64,000 bases of DNA, from contig NZ_JAEUAV010000024.1 in NCBI RefSeq assembly GCF_019511605.1, positions 1-64,000 on the forward strand, read 5' to 3'. The notes beneath the pieces were generated by a model. The model was not told the origin of the DNA. It searched no databases and worked only from the letters and a program-made list of their open reading frames with translations. Source of the DNA: Paraburkholderia phenoliruptrix (GTDB lineage: Bacteria > Pseudomonadota > Gammaproteobacteria > Burkholderiales > Burkholderiaceae). Shown in pieces: positions 8,772 through 19,066 of the stretch. Positions within the stretch are counted from its first letter, which is position 1; the number at the start of each line of letters is the position of its first letter. Made by a program: the position numbers and the translations under genes.

Positions 8772-9572
8772 TCACGCATCCTTATTGATGATCCACTCGT
8801 GCGCCGGGTCGTTGCGGAAGTGCCAGACGCGCTGCGCGCCCGCCATCACGTTCAGATAATACGAGTCGTAGCCATAAGGCACGACCACGGGATGATAGCC
8901 GCGCGGCACCATCACGACGTCGTGATTCTCAACGGCCATGGATTCGTCGATATCGCGCGTATCGGTGTACACGCGCTGAAACGCAAAACCTTGCGGCGGA
9001 TTCAACCGATGGTAATACGTCTCTTCGAGCGAGCTCTCGTGCGGTACGTTGTCGGTATCGTGCTTGTGCGGCGGATAGCTCGAAGCATGGCCGCCAGGCG
9101 TTCGCACTTCGACAACCAGCAGCGACTCTGCCGGTTCCGTTTGCGGCAGAATATCGCAGACGTACCGCGTGTTGAAACTCCTGCCGCGCGTGGAGCGCTT
9201 CATGGAGGAGGGCTCGATCAGCCGCGCAGGGAACTCGCCTTTGGCGGGCGCGCTCGCCACGCCGATCTCAGCATCGCGGCACGCACGCACGGCCGCCCGT
9301 ACGCCGGGCGGCAAATACACGGCGTAGGGCGCGGCGTCTTCGAATACGCTGTCGCGCGAACCGAGCGACGACCATTTGTCGTGCTCCGTTTCAACGTCCA
9401 CGGCGCCGGCCAGCACCACGATGCACACCTCGCGCGCCGGCTCGAACACGTGTACGACTTCATTTGTGCCCAGCCGATAAGCGGCAAAGCCGACGTATCG
9501 CCAGCAGGCCGACTGCGGCGTTACGCGCGCGATTGTCTGGCCCTCGCGCTCGGCCTTTACCAGTAGACTCAT
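8772..9572 (-). CDS. iolB: 5-deoxy-glucuronate isomerase
   Basis: Cytosolic cupin that converts 5-deoxy-D-glucuronate to 2-deoxy-5-keto-D-gluconate in myo-inositol breakdown. At 266 residues it has the family's usual length. Recognisable parts include the metal-binding stretch SSYPPHKHD followed by LEETYYHRLNPPQGFAFQRV, and a late MVPRGYHPVVVPYGYDSYYL segment. It is the last gene of the minus-strand inositol operon. Its start overlaps the end of iolE by four bases (ATGA), so translation is probably coupled. Confidence 0.93.
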   Translation of the reverse strand: MSLLVKAEREGQTIARVTPQSACWRYVGFAAYRLGTNEVVHVFEPAREVCIVVLAGAVDVETEHDKWSSLGSRDSVFEDAAPYAVYLPPGVRAAVRACRDAEIGVASAPAKGEFPARLIEPSSMKRSTRGRSFNTRYVCDILPQTEPAESLLVVEVRTPGGHASSYPPHKHDTDNVPHESSLEETYYHRLNPPQGFAFQRVYTDTRDIDESMAVENHDVVMVPRGYHPVVVPYGYDSYYLNVMAGAQRVWHFRNDPAHEWIINKDA

Positions 9573-10507
9573 GCTGCCTCCTGCGTAGTGCGCGGCTTGT
9601 TGCTCGCGGTCGTATCGAGCGGTGCATCAACTAATGCGCGCAAGGTGTTGAAGCCTTTTTGCGCGTATTCGAACGAAGGCGCGACAACCGGGTCCTGTTC
9701 TGCTTCGACCACCAGCCACCCCGAATAACCATGCTGCTTCAGCCGCGCGATGATGGACGGAAAATCGACCGCGCCGTCGCCCGGCACGGTGAACGCGCCC
9801 GCCATGACCGCGTCGAGAAAACTCCAGTTGCGATTGCGCGCGAGCTTCATGACGGCGGGGCGCACGTCCTTGCAATGCACGTGACACACGCGGCCGATGT
9901 GCTTATCGAGCACGCCAAGCGGATCGCCGCCCGCGAACGTGATGTGTCCCGCGTCGAACAGCAGTCCGACTGCGCCGCTCGTGCGCGACATTAGCTGATC
10001 GACGTCGGCCGGCGTTTCGACGTAGGCGCCCATGTGATGATGGTAAGCAAGCCGCACGCCGCGACTAAGCGTGTAGCGTGCGAATTCGTCGACGCGTGCG
10101 GCATACGCGGCCCATTGCGCGTCGCCGAAAAAACGCGGCCGTTGATAAAGCGGTCTCTGCGCACCCTGAATCGAATCGGCGACTTCGCCGTACACCATGA
10201 CGCTCGCGCCGTTTTGCGCGAGCAGTTCGAGGTGCGGGCCGACTTGCGCGATTTCTTCTTCGACGCTGCGCCGCGCAAGACGTCCGGAATACCATCCGGA
10301 GACGAGCGCGAGATCGTATTGCGCGAGTAGCGTCTTCAATGCCTCGGGCTCACGCGGAAACTTGTTGCCGAGCTCGAAGCCCTCGTAGCCGATCTGGCGG
10401 CCTTCGGTCAGCGCGACTTCCAGCGGCGTTTCACCGCCGAGCGAGGGCAGGTCGTCGTTCATCCACGACAACGGGTTGATGCCGATGCGTACGTTGAAAG
10501 CGGTCAT
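9569..10507 (-). CDS. iolE: myo-inosose-2 dehydratase
   Basis: Cytosolic TIM-barrel enzyme that dehydrates 2-keto-myo-inositol (inosose) to the trihydroxycyclohexane-dione used by IolD. It has 312 residues and opens with the family's RIGINPLSWMNDD. The GLLFDAGHITFAGGDP and VCHVHCKDVRP segments hold the metal-binding Asp and His of this xylose-isomerase-like fold. The start overlaps the iolD stop and the stop overlaps the iolB start, both as ATGA. Confidence 0.93.
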   Translation of the reverse strand: MTAFNVRIGINPLSWMNDDLPSLGGETPLEVALTEGRQIGYEGFELGNKFPREPEALKTLLAQYDLALVSGWYSGRLARRSVEEEIAQVGPHLELLAQNGASVMVYGEVADSIQGAQRPLYQRPRFFGDAQWAAYAARVDEFARYTLSRGVRLAYHHHMGAYVETPADVDQLMSRTSGAVGLLFDAGHITFAGGDPLGVLDKHIGRVCHVHCKDVRPAVMKLARNRNWSFLDAVMAGAFTVPGDGAVDFPSIIARLKQHGYSGWLVVEAEQDPVVAPSFEYAQKGFNTLRALVDAPLDTTASNKPRTTQEAA

Positions 10508-12552
10508 GCGAGCGATCCCTTGTCGTTGGCTTCGTGGGTGGGCACAGCGGTGCCGTGGCTATTGCGAGTCGTGTCGCCGTGGCCGGCGTCCCCGCCGCCG
10601 TCATCTTGAGGCGGCGCGCCGCGCGCTTTACCGCGTGCCGCAAGCTGCGCCTCGTAGCTCGCCCGCGCGTCGCGCACGCCCGCTCGCGGCGATACTTCGG
10701 GCACCGCGACTTCCCACCACCAGCCGCCTTCTGCCGTGGTGCGCGCCGGGTCAGTGTCAATGCTGATCACGTACGTGCGGTCTGCGGCGCGTGCACGTTG
10801 CAGCGCAGCCTCGAGTTCGGCGATGTTCGCCGCGTGTTCCGCGTGCGCGCCGAGGGCTCGCGCATGCGCGGCGAAGTCGATGCGCGGGGCGCCAAGCGGT
10901 CCCTGTCTGCAGTCGTCGAGCAGATTGTTGAACGGCGCGCCGCCGCATGCCTGCTGCAAGCGGTTGATGCAGCCGTAGCCGCGATTGTCGAGCACCACCA
11001 CGATCAGCTTCGCGCCCAGCATGACGGAGGTGGCAATCTCGCTGTTCATCATCAGATAGCTGCCGTCGCCCACCATCACGATCACTTCACGTTCGGGGCG
11101 CGCAAGTTTCGCGCCGAGCCCGCCGGCAATTTCATAGCCCATGCACGAGTAGCCGTACTCGACGTGATACGCGCCCGGCACCGCTGCCCGCCACAGCTTG
11201 TGCAATTCCGCGGGCAGGGTGCCCGCCGCGCAGACCACGATGTCATGCGCGGGCGAGTCGGCACTGGACCTTTGCACCGCGCCGATCACGTCGCCCTCGT
11301 AGGGCAGCACGGCCTCGTGCTGCGGCGCATGGGTGAGCGCCTGCACCGCGTCGCGCCAGTTCGCCGCGAGTTCGCGGGCGCGTGCAGTCCATGTGCGGTC
11401 CGCATGCCAGTCGTGAAGGCCTGCGCTGAGCGCGTCGAGCGCGAGGCGCGCGTCGGCCTGCACGACCTGAGCGCGGTGTTTGAGGCCGTCGAACGCATTT
11501 GCATTGATGCCGATCACGTGCGCCTGCGTAAAAAGCGAGTTCGACCCGGTCGTGAAGTCCTGCAGGCGCGTGCCCAGTGCGAGCACGCAGTCGGCTTCGC
11601 GCGCGAGTGCGTTGGCGCCAGGCGAGCCCGTTACGCCCAATGCGCCTGCGTTCAGCGGATCGTTCCATGCGAGAGCACCCTTGCCCGCCTGCGTCTCCGC
11701 CACCGGAATGCCGTACGCGGCGGCAAAGCGTTGCAGTGCCTCGCTCGCGCGGCCGTACAGCACGCCGCCGCCCGCGACGATCAGCGGGCGCCGCGCGTGC
11801 TGCAAACGTTCTATTGCGGCGCTAATCTCGTCGGCGCGCGGCGCAGGCGAGTAGAACGTAACCACGCGCGGCGCGAAGAAATCGGCGGGGAAGTCGAACG
11901 CCTGCGCTTGCACGTCTTGCGGCAATGCGAGGGTGACCGGGCCGCACAAAGCTGCATCGGTGAGCACGCGCAGCGCGCGCGGCAGCGCACTCAGCAATTG
12001 CGCGGGATGGACGATGCGATCGAAGTAGCGCGACACGGGCTTGAACGCATCGTTCGCCGAAACGCCGCCATCGTGCGCATCTTCGAGTTGCTGTAAAACA
12101 GGGTCCGGCGCTCGCGAGACGAAAATGTCGCCCGGCAACAGCAGCACCGGCAGACGGTTCACGTGCGCGAGCGCTGCCGCTGTGAGCAGATTGGTCGCGC
12201 CCGGTCCGATGGACGTGGTGACCGCCATCATGCGGCGGCGAAAATGCGCCTTCGCGTACGCAATCGCGCTGTGTGCCATTGCCTGCTCGTTATGCGCGCG
12301 CAGCGTCGGCAACGCGTCGCGATGCTGATACAGCGCCTCGCCCATGCCTGCCACGTTGCCATGACCGAAGATTGCGAATATGCCGCCAAAGAGCGGCTCG
12401 GTGCCGAGGCCGTCTTCTGTCGTGACGCGTTGCGCGGCCAGATAGCGCACGAGCGCCTGTGCAGTGGTCAGGCGCAGCGTGCCGCCCGCGCCCGCGCCGC
12501 CTGCTAGTGCTTCGTCAAGCTCGTCGCGATGCTCTGAAAAGCGCTGATTCAT
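10504..12552 (-). CDS. iolD: 3D-(3,5/4)-trihydroxycyclohexane-1,2-dione acylhydrolase (ThDP)
   Basis: Thiamine-diphosphate enzyme that opens the inositol ring, giving 5-deoxy-glucuronate. The start at 12552 overlaps the stop of the iolC fusion (ATGA) and precedes the conserved LTTAQALVRYLAAQR; a longer frame running into iolC is rejected. The 682 residues show the three acetolactate-synthase-like domains: a pyrimidine-binding domain with IFGHGNVAGMGEAL, a central domain, and a ThDP/Mg domain with GDGSYLMMNSEI followed by LDNRGYG. The C-terminal 40 residues are low complexity and longer than I would expect. Confidence 0.93.
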   Translation of the reverse strand: MNQRFSEHRDELDEALAGGAGAGGTLRLTTAQALVRYLAAQRVTTEDGLGTEPLFGGIFAIFGHGNVAGMGEALYQHRDALPTLRAHNEQAMAHSAIAYAKAHFRRRMMAVTTSIGPGATNLLTAAALAHVNRLPVLLLPGDIFVSRAPDPVLQQLEDAHDGGVSANDAFKPVSRYFDRIVHPAQLLSALPRALRVLTDAALCGPVTLALPQDVQAQAFDFPADFFAPRVVTFYSPAPRADEISAAIERLQHARRPLIVAGGGVLYGRASEALQRFAAAYGIPVAETQAGKGALAWNDPLNAGALGVTGSPGANALAREADCVLALGTRLQDFTTGSNSLFTQAHVIGINANAFDGLKHRAQVVQADARLALDALSAGLHDWHADRTWTARARELAANWRDAVQALTHAPQHEAVLPYEGDVIGAVQRSSADSPAHDIVVCAAGTLPAELHKLWRAAVPGAYHVEYGYSCMGYEIAGGLGAKLARPEREVIVMVGDGSYLMMNSEIATSVMLGAKLIVVVLDNRGYGCINRLQQACGGAPFNNLLDDCRQGPLGAPRIDFAAHARALGAHAEHAANIAELEAALQRARAADRTYVISIDTDPARTTAEGGWWWEVAVPEVSPRAGVRDARASYEAQLAARGKARGAPPQDDGGGDAGHGDTTRNSHGTAVPTHEANDKGSLA

Positions 12553-14618
12553 GCAGCTTGCTCCTGATGAACGTGCGTATTCGCGTCGCGTTCGGCAGCA
12601 GCGGATTCGCGCGCCGCGCGCCACGATGCGATCAGCGTTTCGAAAATGCGGCGCACGCGCGCAATCAATTCGTCGTCGCCGATTTCGCCTGCGAGCCATG
12701 CATGGCTCGGCTCGTGGAAGATGGTGCGGCCCACGGTGAAGCCGCGGCACGTGGACGAGCGCGCCGCCGCGCGAAAGCCATCGTTCAACTGCTCGACGCC
12801 CGCCGACAAACCGAGCAGCACGACGCCCCGGCAGTACGGATCGCGCTCGGCGATCAGCGCGTCGACCTGGCGCCACTGCGCGGTATCCATCGGCTCGAGT
12901 TTCCACCATTCGGGGTAGATGCCGATGTTGTAGAGCCGCTTCAACGCGCGGTAGACGACGTTCGGACCTTGCGGCAGGCTCGCGTGCTTCGGCGGAATCA
13001 CCTCGAGCAGCAACTCGTGGCCGCTCGCCTGGGTCGCGTCGTAGAGCGCGCGCAATTGCGCTTCCTGTTCGAGACGCTGTTCGATCGGCTCGTCGGGATG
13101 GAATTGCACGAGACACTTCGCGACATGCTCGCGCGGCCATGTCGCGAGCGTCGTGCCCACCGAGCGGCCGTGGTCGAACACGAGCGGCACCGAGCCCGGC
13201 AATTCGACCGGGCGGCCGATCCACCAGCCGCGGCCGGTCGCGGCATTGAGCGCGTCCTGGCCATAACGGTCGTCGATCAGTACGCCGATGCGCCCTTGCA
13301 GGCCCAGCGCGCCTTCGGTCTGCGCGACCGCTTCGACGAACAGGCCCTTGAGCCGCGCAATACGCGTCTCGCTGGCCCCCGTTTGCTGCGCCAGTTCAAA
13401 GAACTGATTGCGATGGTCGAACGCAAAGCCGAGTACTTCGTGCCATTGCTGGCGCGCGGGCGTCACGCGATGCAGGCGCGCGAGAGTCGCGTCGCGATCC
13501 GGCCGGCGCATGCGTTCGGGATCGGCCTTCGCCTCGCGCAGGAAATAGTCGAGTTCGGCGGGCGTCGGCATGGCCGGCGCGCAGGCGTGGCGCGATACGA
13601 CCAGCGCGCCGCTCGCGTTCGCGGCGCGTGCGCAGGCTTCGAGTGGTTGATCGCGCAACCATCCGGAGAGAAAGCCGGAGGCGAACGCGTCGCCCGCGCC
13701 GAGCACGTTCAACACTTCAACTTCCACGCCGCCGTGAACCGGCAGTTCATCGAGCGAGGCGGGCACGTTGCCGTCGACGATCTGGCAGCCCATCGGTCCG
13801 CGCTTGAGCACGAGCGTCGCCGACGTAAGCGCGCGCACCGCCGCGAGCGCGTCCACCAGTTCGCCCTTGCCGCCGGCAATGCGAAACTCTTCCTCCGTGC
13901 CTATCACCAGATCGAACAGCGGCAGAATGCGCTGCAAATGCGCGGTGACGCCTTCGCTCGCGACAAAGCGCGTCTCGCCGTCCGCTTTGCCCGTGAGCCC
14001 CCATAGTACCGGGCGATAGTCGATGTCGAGCACGGTGCGCACGTGGTTGCGCCGCGCGTAATCCAGCGCGCGGCGGCTCGTGCGGTTCACCTGTTCGGTG
14101 GAGAAGTGCGTGCCGGTAATCAGCAGCGCTTTCGACGAAGCAATGAACGCCTCGTCGAAGTCGGCTTCGTCCACGGCCATGTCGGCGCAATTCTCGCGGT
14201 AGAAGATCAGCGGGAACGTGTCGCGGTCCTTCAACCCGAGCAGCACGAGTGCGGTAAGGCGCTCGTGGTCGACGCGCACGTGGCTCACGTCGCAGCCTTC
14301 GCGCATTAACGTTTCGGTGAGAAAGCGGCCCATGTGGTCGTTGCCGACGCGCGTGAGCATGGCCGCCGACAGTCCGAGTCGCGCGCAACCAAATGCAATG
14401 TTCGCCGACGAACCGCCGAGATACTTCGCGAAGCTCGACACGTCCTCTAGACGCGCGCCCACCTGCTGCGCGTACAGATCGACGGCAAGGCGGCCAAGGC
14501 ACACAATGTCGCGGCTGCGGCCTCGCGCGAAGCGGCTCTCGCCGCTGCTGCCGCACGCGCTCGCGGTTTGGTCGGCGCTTTGCACCGGCGTGCCGCTGAA
14601 TGTACTGGAATGAGCCAT
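12549..14618 (-). CDS. iolC: Fused 5-dehydro-2-deoxygluconokinase / DUF2090 aldolase-like protein
   Basis: A bifunctional protein of 689 residues. Residues about 37-365 are a PfkB-type sugar kinase (CLGRLAVDLY at the start, GGSSANIAFGCARLG, catalytic NVLGAGDAFASGF) that phosphorylates 2-deoxy-5-keto-gluconate. Residues about 375-675 are a DUF2090 domain, related to class I-type aldolases and thought to cleave the phosphorylated product into dihydroxyacetone phosphate and malonate semialdehyde. This fusion is known in Proteobacteria, where it replaces a separate IolJ. The chosen ATG follows the ABC ATPase gene by 62 bp; an in-frame extension into that gene is rejected. The kinase role is secure; the aldolase role rests on family knowledge. 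Confidence 0.92.
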   Translation of the reverse strand: MAHSSTFSGTPVQSADQTASACGSSGESRFARGRSRDIVCLGRLAVDLYAQQVGARLEDVSSFAKYLGGSSANIAFGCARLGLSAAMLTRVGNDHMGRFLTETLMREGCDVSHVRVDHERLTALVLLGLKDRDTFPLIFYRENCADMAVDEADFDEAFIASSKALLITGTHFSTEQVNRTSRRALDYARRNHVRTVLDIDYRPVLWGLTGKADGETRFVASEGVTAHLQRILPLFDLVIGTEEEFRIAGGKGELVDALAAVRALTSATLVLKRGPMGCQIVDGNVPASLDELPVHGGVEVEVLNVLGAGDAFASGFLSGWLRDQPLEACARAANASGALVVSRHACAPAMPTPAELDYFLREAKADPERMRRPDRDATLARLHRVTPARQQWHEVLGFAFDHRNQFFELAQQTGASETRIARLKGLFVEAVAQTEGALGLQGRIGVLIDDRYGQDALNAATGRGWWIGRPVELPGSVPLVFDHGRSVGTTLATWPREHVAKCLVQFHPDEPIEQRLEQEAQLRALYDATQASGHELLLEVIPPKHASLPQGPNVVYRALKRLYNIGIYPEWWKLEPMDTAQWRQVDALIAERDPYCRGVVLLGLSAGVEQLNDGFRAAARSSTCRGFTVGRTIFHEPSHAWLAGEIGDDELIARVRRIFETLIASWRAARESAAAERDANTHVHQEQAA

Positions 14619-14680
14619 GAATACCCCTGAATGACGGAGCGCGGCGAGCGGCGCCAGTCGGCCGCTGCCGCGCGAATGAA

Positions 14681-15577
14681 TCAGATCGTTGCGCCTTCGA
14701 GTTCGCCGATCATCTTCTGCATCTCGGCGCCGCCCGCCATCATGTCGAGCACTTCGTCCTTGCTGATGGTCTCCTTGGTGAACGTGCCGAGCGATTTGCC
14801 GCGATTGAGCAGCGTGAACGAGTCGCCAATCGGGTAAGCGTGGTGCACGTTGTGCGTGATGAAGATCACAGAGATGCCTTTCGCGCGTGCCTTGTGGATC
14901 AGCTTGAGCACGTTGAAGCTCTGCTTCACGCCAAGTGCGGCGGTCGGTTCGTCGAGAATCAGCACGCGTGCGCCGAAGTGAATGGCACGCGCTATCGCAA
15001 GGCACTGTTTCTCGCCACCTGACATGGTGCCGATAGGCTGATGCGGATCGCGTACGTGGATGCCCATTTCGGCGAGCTTGTCGCGCGCGGTGGTGGCGCT
15101 CGTTTCCAGGTCCATCACGTTCAGGAAGCCGAACAGTTTCTTCTGCGGTTCGCGCCCCATGAAGAAGTTGCGCGCGACGGACAGAAGCGGCACGAGGGCG
15201 AGGTCCTGATACACGGTGGCAATGCCGAGGTCGAGCGCGTCTTTCGGCGACTCGAACAGCACTGGCTTGCCGTCCACCAGATACTGGCCCGACGACGGTT
15301 GATGCACGCCGGCGAGTGTCTTGATGAGCGTCGATTTGCCCGCGCCGTTGTCGCCGAGCAGGCAGTGCACTTCGCCGCGCTTCAGGCGCAAGGTCACGCC
15401 GCTCAGGGCAATGACCTTGCCGAAGTATTTGCTGACGTTTTCCAGCGCGAGGATCACGTCGTCGCCGGAGGCTGCCGCCGTTGTCGTTGCCGCTGTCGCT
15501 GTTGTTGCTGTTCCCACTGACGAGCCGGTGGCCATGCTGTTTGCCGCCCCGTTAGTCACGTTGCTGGTATCGGACAT
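14681..15577 (-). CDS. iatA: Sugar/inositol ABC importer ATPase (single domain)
   Basis: ATPase of the inositol importer, 298 residues. It has one nucleotide-binding domain, like FrcA, not the tandem pair seen in RbsA/MglA. Walker [12 protein letters not shown], signature MSGGEKQ, Walker [11 protein letters not shown] and switch ITHNVHH are all intact. About 38 residues precede the domain, including a Thr/Ala tract encoded by a 12-bp-period repeat. It lies 12 bp after the permease gene and 62 bp before iolC, which ties it to inositol uptake; ribose or another sugar cannot be excluded from the sequence alone. Confidence 0.88.
   Translation of the reverse strand: MSDTSNVTNGAANSMATGSSVGTATTATAATTTAAASGDDVILALENVSKYFGKVIALSGVTLRLKRGEVHCLLGDNGAGKSTLIKTLAGVHQPSSGQYLVDGKPVLFESPKDALDLGIATVYQDLALVPLLSVARNFFMGREPQKKLFGFLNVMDLETSATTARDKLAEMGIHVRDPHQPIGTMSGGEKQCLAIARAIHFGARVLILDEPTAALGVKQSFNVLKLIHKARAKGISVIFITHNVHHAYPIGDSFTLLNRGKSLGTFTKETISKDEVLDMMAGGAEMQKMIGELEGATI
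15477..15512 (-). repeat. 12-bp degenerate repeat near 5' end of iatA
   Basis: Three 12-bp units (plus-strand gccgttgtcgtt, gccgctgtcgct, gttgttgctgtt) encode a Thr/Ala-rich N-terminal tract of the ATPase. They also share shorter 3- and 6-bp periodicity, so this is the weakest of the 12-bp examples. Confidence 0.55.
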
Positions 15578-15589
15578 GTCTTTCTCCTT

Positions 15590-16753
<1,164 letters not shown>

Positions 16754-16833
16754 GATGTCTCCTTGGAGCCGGCTGTGCGTCCGGGCAGCGGAAATGCGGT
16801 GCGGGAACGACAACCGGTGAAGTGCGCGCCGGC

Positions 16834-16861
16834 GGCAACGTTGCGCAGCGAAAGCGTTGCC
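16834..16861. other. Intercistronic stem-loop between binding protein and permease genes
   Basis: A 7-bp inverted repeat (GGCAACG / CGTTGCC) with a 14-base loop lies in the 141-bp gap between the binding-protein and permease genes. No T-run follows, so it is not an obvious terminator. Such stems often protect the upstream mRNA and give more binding protein than permease; that is inference here. Confidence 0.4.
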
Positions 16862-16894
16862 TGCCGCGCGCGCGTAACTAGCGAGGAAAAAGAA

Positions 16895-17941
16895 TCAGCG
16901 GTACTGCCCGGCGTATTTGATGACCTTATCGAGGTTGTCCTTCGTGATGAAGCCCGGACCCGAGCGAATGTTCTTCGGTCCATACGACGGCGCGAGGCCG
17001 TATGTGGCAAGCCGTGCCTTGAATTTCGGATTCGCTTCGAGCAGCTGGCGGATCTTCGCGGGGTCCGTGGTGTGCTCTTTCTTTACGATGGCCAGCACGG
17101 CGACCGGAATATAGCCTTGCAGATAGGGCTGCTGATCGATCGCGAACTGGATCGTGCCGTTCTGGATGGCCTTGGCGATGTCGTCGGAGAAATCGAACGT
17201 ACAGAAATAGATCTTGCCCGCAAGGCCCATTTGCTGAACCGCTTTCAGGGTAGCGGAGGCCGGCGTCGGTCCGAGCGTGAGAATCGCGCCGGTGTTCGGA
17301 TGGTTGCGCAAATAGGCGCTGACCTTGGACTGAATCTCGGTCGGGTCCTGGCCGGAGTCGATGGTGGACGCCTTGTAGTCGACACCGATTGCGTCCGCGA
17401 AGCCGCGGCAGCGGTCGAAAGAAACGGTGTTGGTCGCAAGGTGATTCACGCAAAGAAACGACTTCACGCCGGCGGCTTTTGCTTTCTCGCCGGCGGCTTT
17501 GCCCGCGACGTACTCCGGCTGCCCGACGTGCATGATCGCGCCGAGTTGCGCGCTCTGTTCCTCGGTGCCCGAGTTGATCGTGACGAGCGGGATTTTCTTT
17601 GCGGTGACCTTGTTGATGGAACTCTTCAACACGTCGTAATCGGCGATGGTGACGATCACGCCGTCATAGTTGCGCGCGGCTGCCTGTTCGACGAGGCGCG
17701 CCATGTCGGCAATGTCGCCGTTCGGCGGGTTGCGGTAGTCGGTCTCGACGTTGAAGTCCTCATCAGCCTGCTTGATTGCATTCTTGATGGTGTTCCACCA
17801 CGAATCGGAGTCCGGCGCGTGGCTGATCAGCACGAAATGACCGTCGGCCGCGCGGGCGGCCGAGGCCGCTGCAAATCCCGCCGCCAACGTCAAAGCCGTC
17901 ACCAGAATCCTGAGCGTAGCCTTGCCCTTGCAAAGTCTCAT
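16895..17941 (-). CDS. iatB: Periplasmic sugar/inositol-binding protein
   Basis: Periplasmic binding protein of the Peripla_BP_4 type, 348 residues. Residues 1-31 are a signal peptide ending in AARA before ADGHFVL. The mature protein opens with LISHAPDSDSWWNT and includes the stretch VIVTIADYDVLKSSINK, both typical of ribose/inositol binders. It is the first gene of the minus-strand inositol operon. Its start has a GGTGGAG ribosome site. The region upstream holds the probable IolR operator, 130-145 bp from the start codon. Confidence 0.9.
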   Translation of the reverse strand: MRLCKGKATLRILVTALTLAAGFAAASAARAADGHFVLISHAPDSDSWWNTIKNAIKQADEDFNVETDYRNPPNGDIADMARLVEQAAARNYDGVIVTIADYDVLKSSINKVTAKKIPLVTINSGTEEQSAQLGAIMHVGQPEYVAGKAAGEKAKAAGVKSFLCVNHLATNTVSFDRCRGFADAIGVDYKASTIDSGQDPTEIQSKVSAYLRNHPNTGAILTLGPTPASATLKAVQQMGLAGKIYFCTFDFSDDIAKAIQNGTIQFAIDQQPYLQGYIPVAVLAIVKKEHTTDPAKIRQLLEANPKFKARLATYGLAPSYGPKNIRSGPGFITKDNLDKVIKYAGQYR

Positions 17942-18069
17942 GTCTCCACCTTTCTCGGTCTGTCGTTATTGAAAGGAGCGACGCACGTCCGCCGAAGCGC
18001 CATCGCTCACGACCAAGATTAGGTCATCTTCCGGGGTGGTGCAATAGAAATTTCACGGTGAATAAAAAT

Positions 18070-18083
18070 GGAAAATGCATTCC
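18070..18083. promoter_or_regulatory. Probable IolR/RpiR operator GGAA-N6-TTCC
   Basis: The 243-bp region between the divergent binding-protein and RpiR genes holds a perfect 8-bp inverted repeat with a 6-base spacer (AAATGGAA, AATGCA, TTCCATTT; 18066-18087). Its core is exactly GGAA-N6-TTCC, the motif reported for the RpiR-type inositol repressor IolR in Sinorhizobium. It overlaps the predicted -35 of the rpiR gene, so repression and autoregulation are likely. An 8-bp palindrome GAAATTTC lies nearby at 18047-18054. Confidence 0.65.
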
Positions 18084-18108
18084 ATTTATGCGATGCGCTG
18101 CCTATAAT
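18080..18108 (+). promoter_or_regulatory. Predicted sigma-70 promoter of the rpiR-iolG arm
   Basis: A perfect -10 hexamer TATAAT lies at 18103-18108. Seventeen bases upstream is TTCCAT (18080-18085), a weak -35 that coincides with the right arm of the operator. The leader to the ATG at 18185 would be about 70 bases. Confidence 0.5.
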
Positions 18109-18184
18109 CGGCAACGTCAACAGGCGGTGCGGCGCGTGTTGCGAAGCCTCTGCCGCACTGCGATAAAGCAACGAAGAGAGAGCC

Positions 18185-19066
18185 ATGGCGGACGAGAGCA
18201 CCGAAGAAGCGCAGAGCGTCGAAGAATTGATGCAGCGCATCGCGGAAAACTACGAGGCGCTGCCGCGTCAGTTGAAAAACGTCGCGACGTATATCGAGCA
18301 GCATCGCGCGAGCGTGATGGTGGATCGCACGAGCGACATTGCCGCGAGCTGCGGGGTGCATCCGTCGGCGGTCGTGCGCTTTGCGCAGCGCTTTGGCTTT
18401 TCTGGTTTCTCGGATTTGCAGGCGGTGTTTCGTCAGGCGTACACGGGGCAGGGTGCATCTTCGCCGAGTTATCAGCAGCGTATTCGCAAGTTGATCGACG
18501 AGAAGCCCGGTGCGCTCTCAGGCGGTGCGGTGGCGCGCGAGTTCATTGCGGCTTCGCGCAGCGGTCTTGAAGAACTCGAAGCGGGGCTCGACGACAAGCA
18601 GTTCGACGCCGCCGTGAAAATGCTGCAACAGGCGGACAACATCTATGTGATCGGCGTGCGGCGTTCGTTTCCGGTGGCGAGCTATATTGTCTATGCGCTG
18701 CAGCACACGCCCAAGCGCGTGCATCTCGTGTCCGGTTTCGGCGGCATGTATCGCGAGCAGATTCGCAGCGTGAAGAAGGGCGACGTGGTGATTGCGATCA
18801 GTTTCGCGCCGTATGCGAAAGAAACGCAGTATTGTCTGCGCATTGCGCATCATCATCAGGCGAAGACACTGGTTATTACGGATAGCCAACTATCCCCGCT
18901 TGCGCGCTACGCCAGCACGCAACTGTATGTGAAAGAGGGCAGCGCGTTCGCGTTCCGCTCGCTGACCAGCACCATTTGCCTGTGCCAGGCGCTTTTCATC
19001 GCGCTTGCGTACAAGCTCGAACTGAACGTAGAAGAAGCTAAAGACACTGGAGGATACGATGACTGA
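18185..19066 (+). CDS. iolR: RpiR-family transcriptional regulator of inositol catabolism
   Basis: DNA-binding repressor with a sugar-sensing domain, 293 residues. Residues about 15-90 form the RpiR helix-turn-helix (LMQRIAENYEALPRQLKNVA, then VHPSAVVRFAQRFGFSGFSD). Residues about 130-265 form a SIS domain with VIGVRRSFPVASY and DVVIAISFAPYAKET, which would bind a phosphorylated inositol product. It is transcribed away from the catabolic operon, overlaps iolG by 8 bp, and sits next to a GGAA-N6-TTCC site. Regulation of both arms is inferred from context. Confidence 0.88.
   Translation: MADESTEEAQSVEELMQRIAENYEALPRQLKNVATYIEQHRASVMVDRTSDIAASCGVHPSAVVRFAQRFGFSGFSDLQAVFRQAYTGQGASSPSYQQRIRKLIDEKPGALSGGAVAREFIAASRSGLEELEAGLDDKQFDAAVKMLQQADNIYVIGVRRSFPVASYIVYALQHTPKRVHLVSGFGGMYREQIRSVKKGDVVIAISFAPYAKETQYCLRIAHHHQAKTLVITDSQLSPLARYASTQLYVKEGSAFAFRSLTSTICLCQALFIALAYKLELNVEEAKDTGGYDD

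Noticed and set aside
10534-12096. Long open frame on the plus strand opposite iolD
   Set aside because: It is a GC-driven shadow of iolD, Arg/Val/Ala-rich, without recognised domains or a ribosome site; the minus-strand product is clearly IolD.
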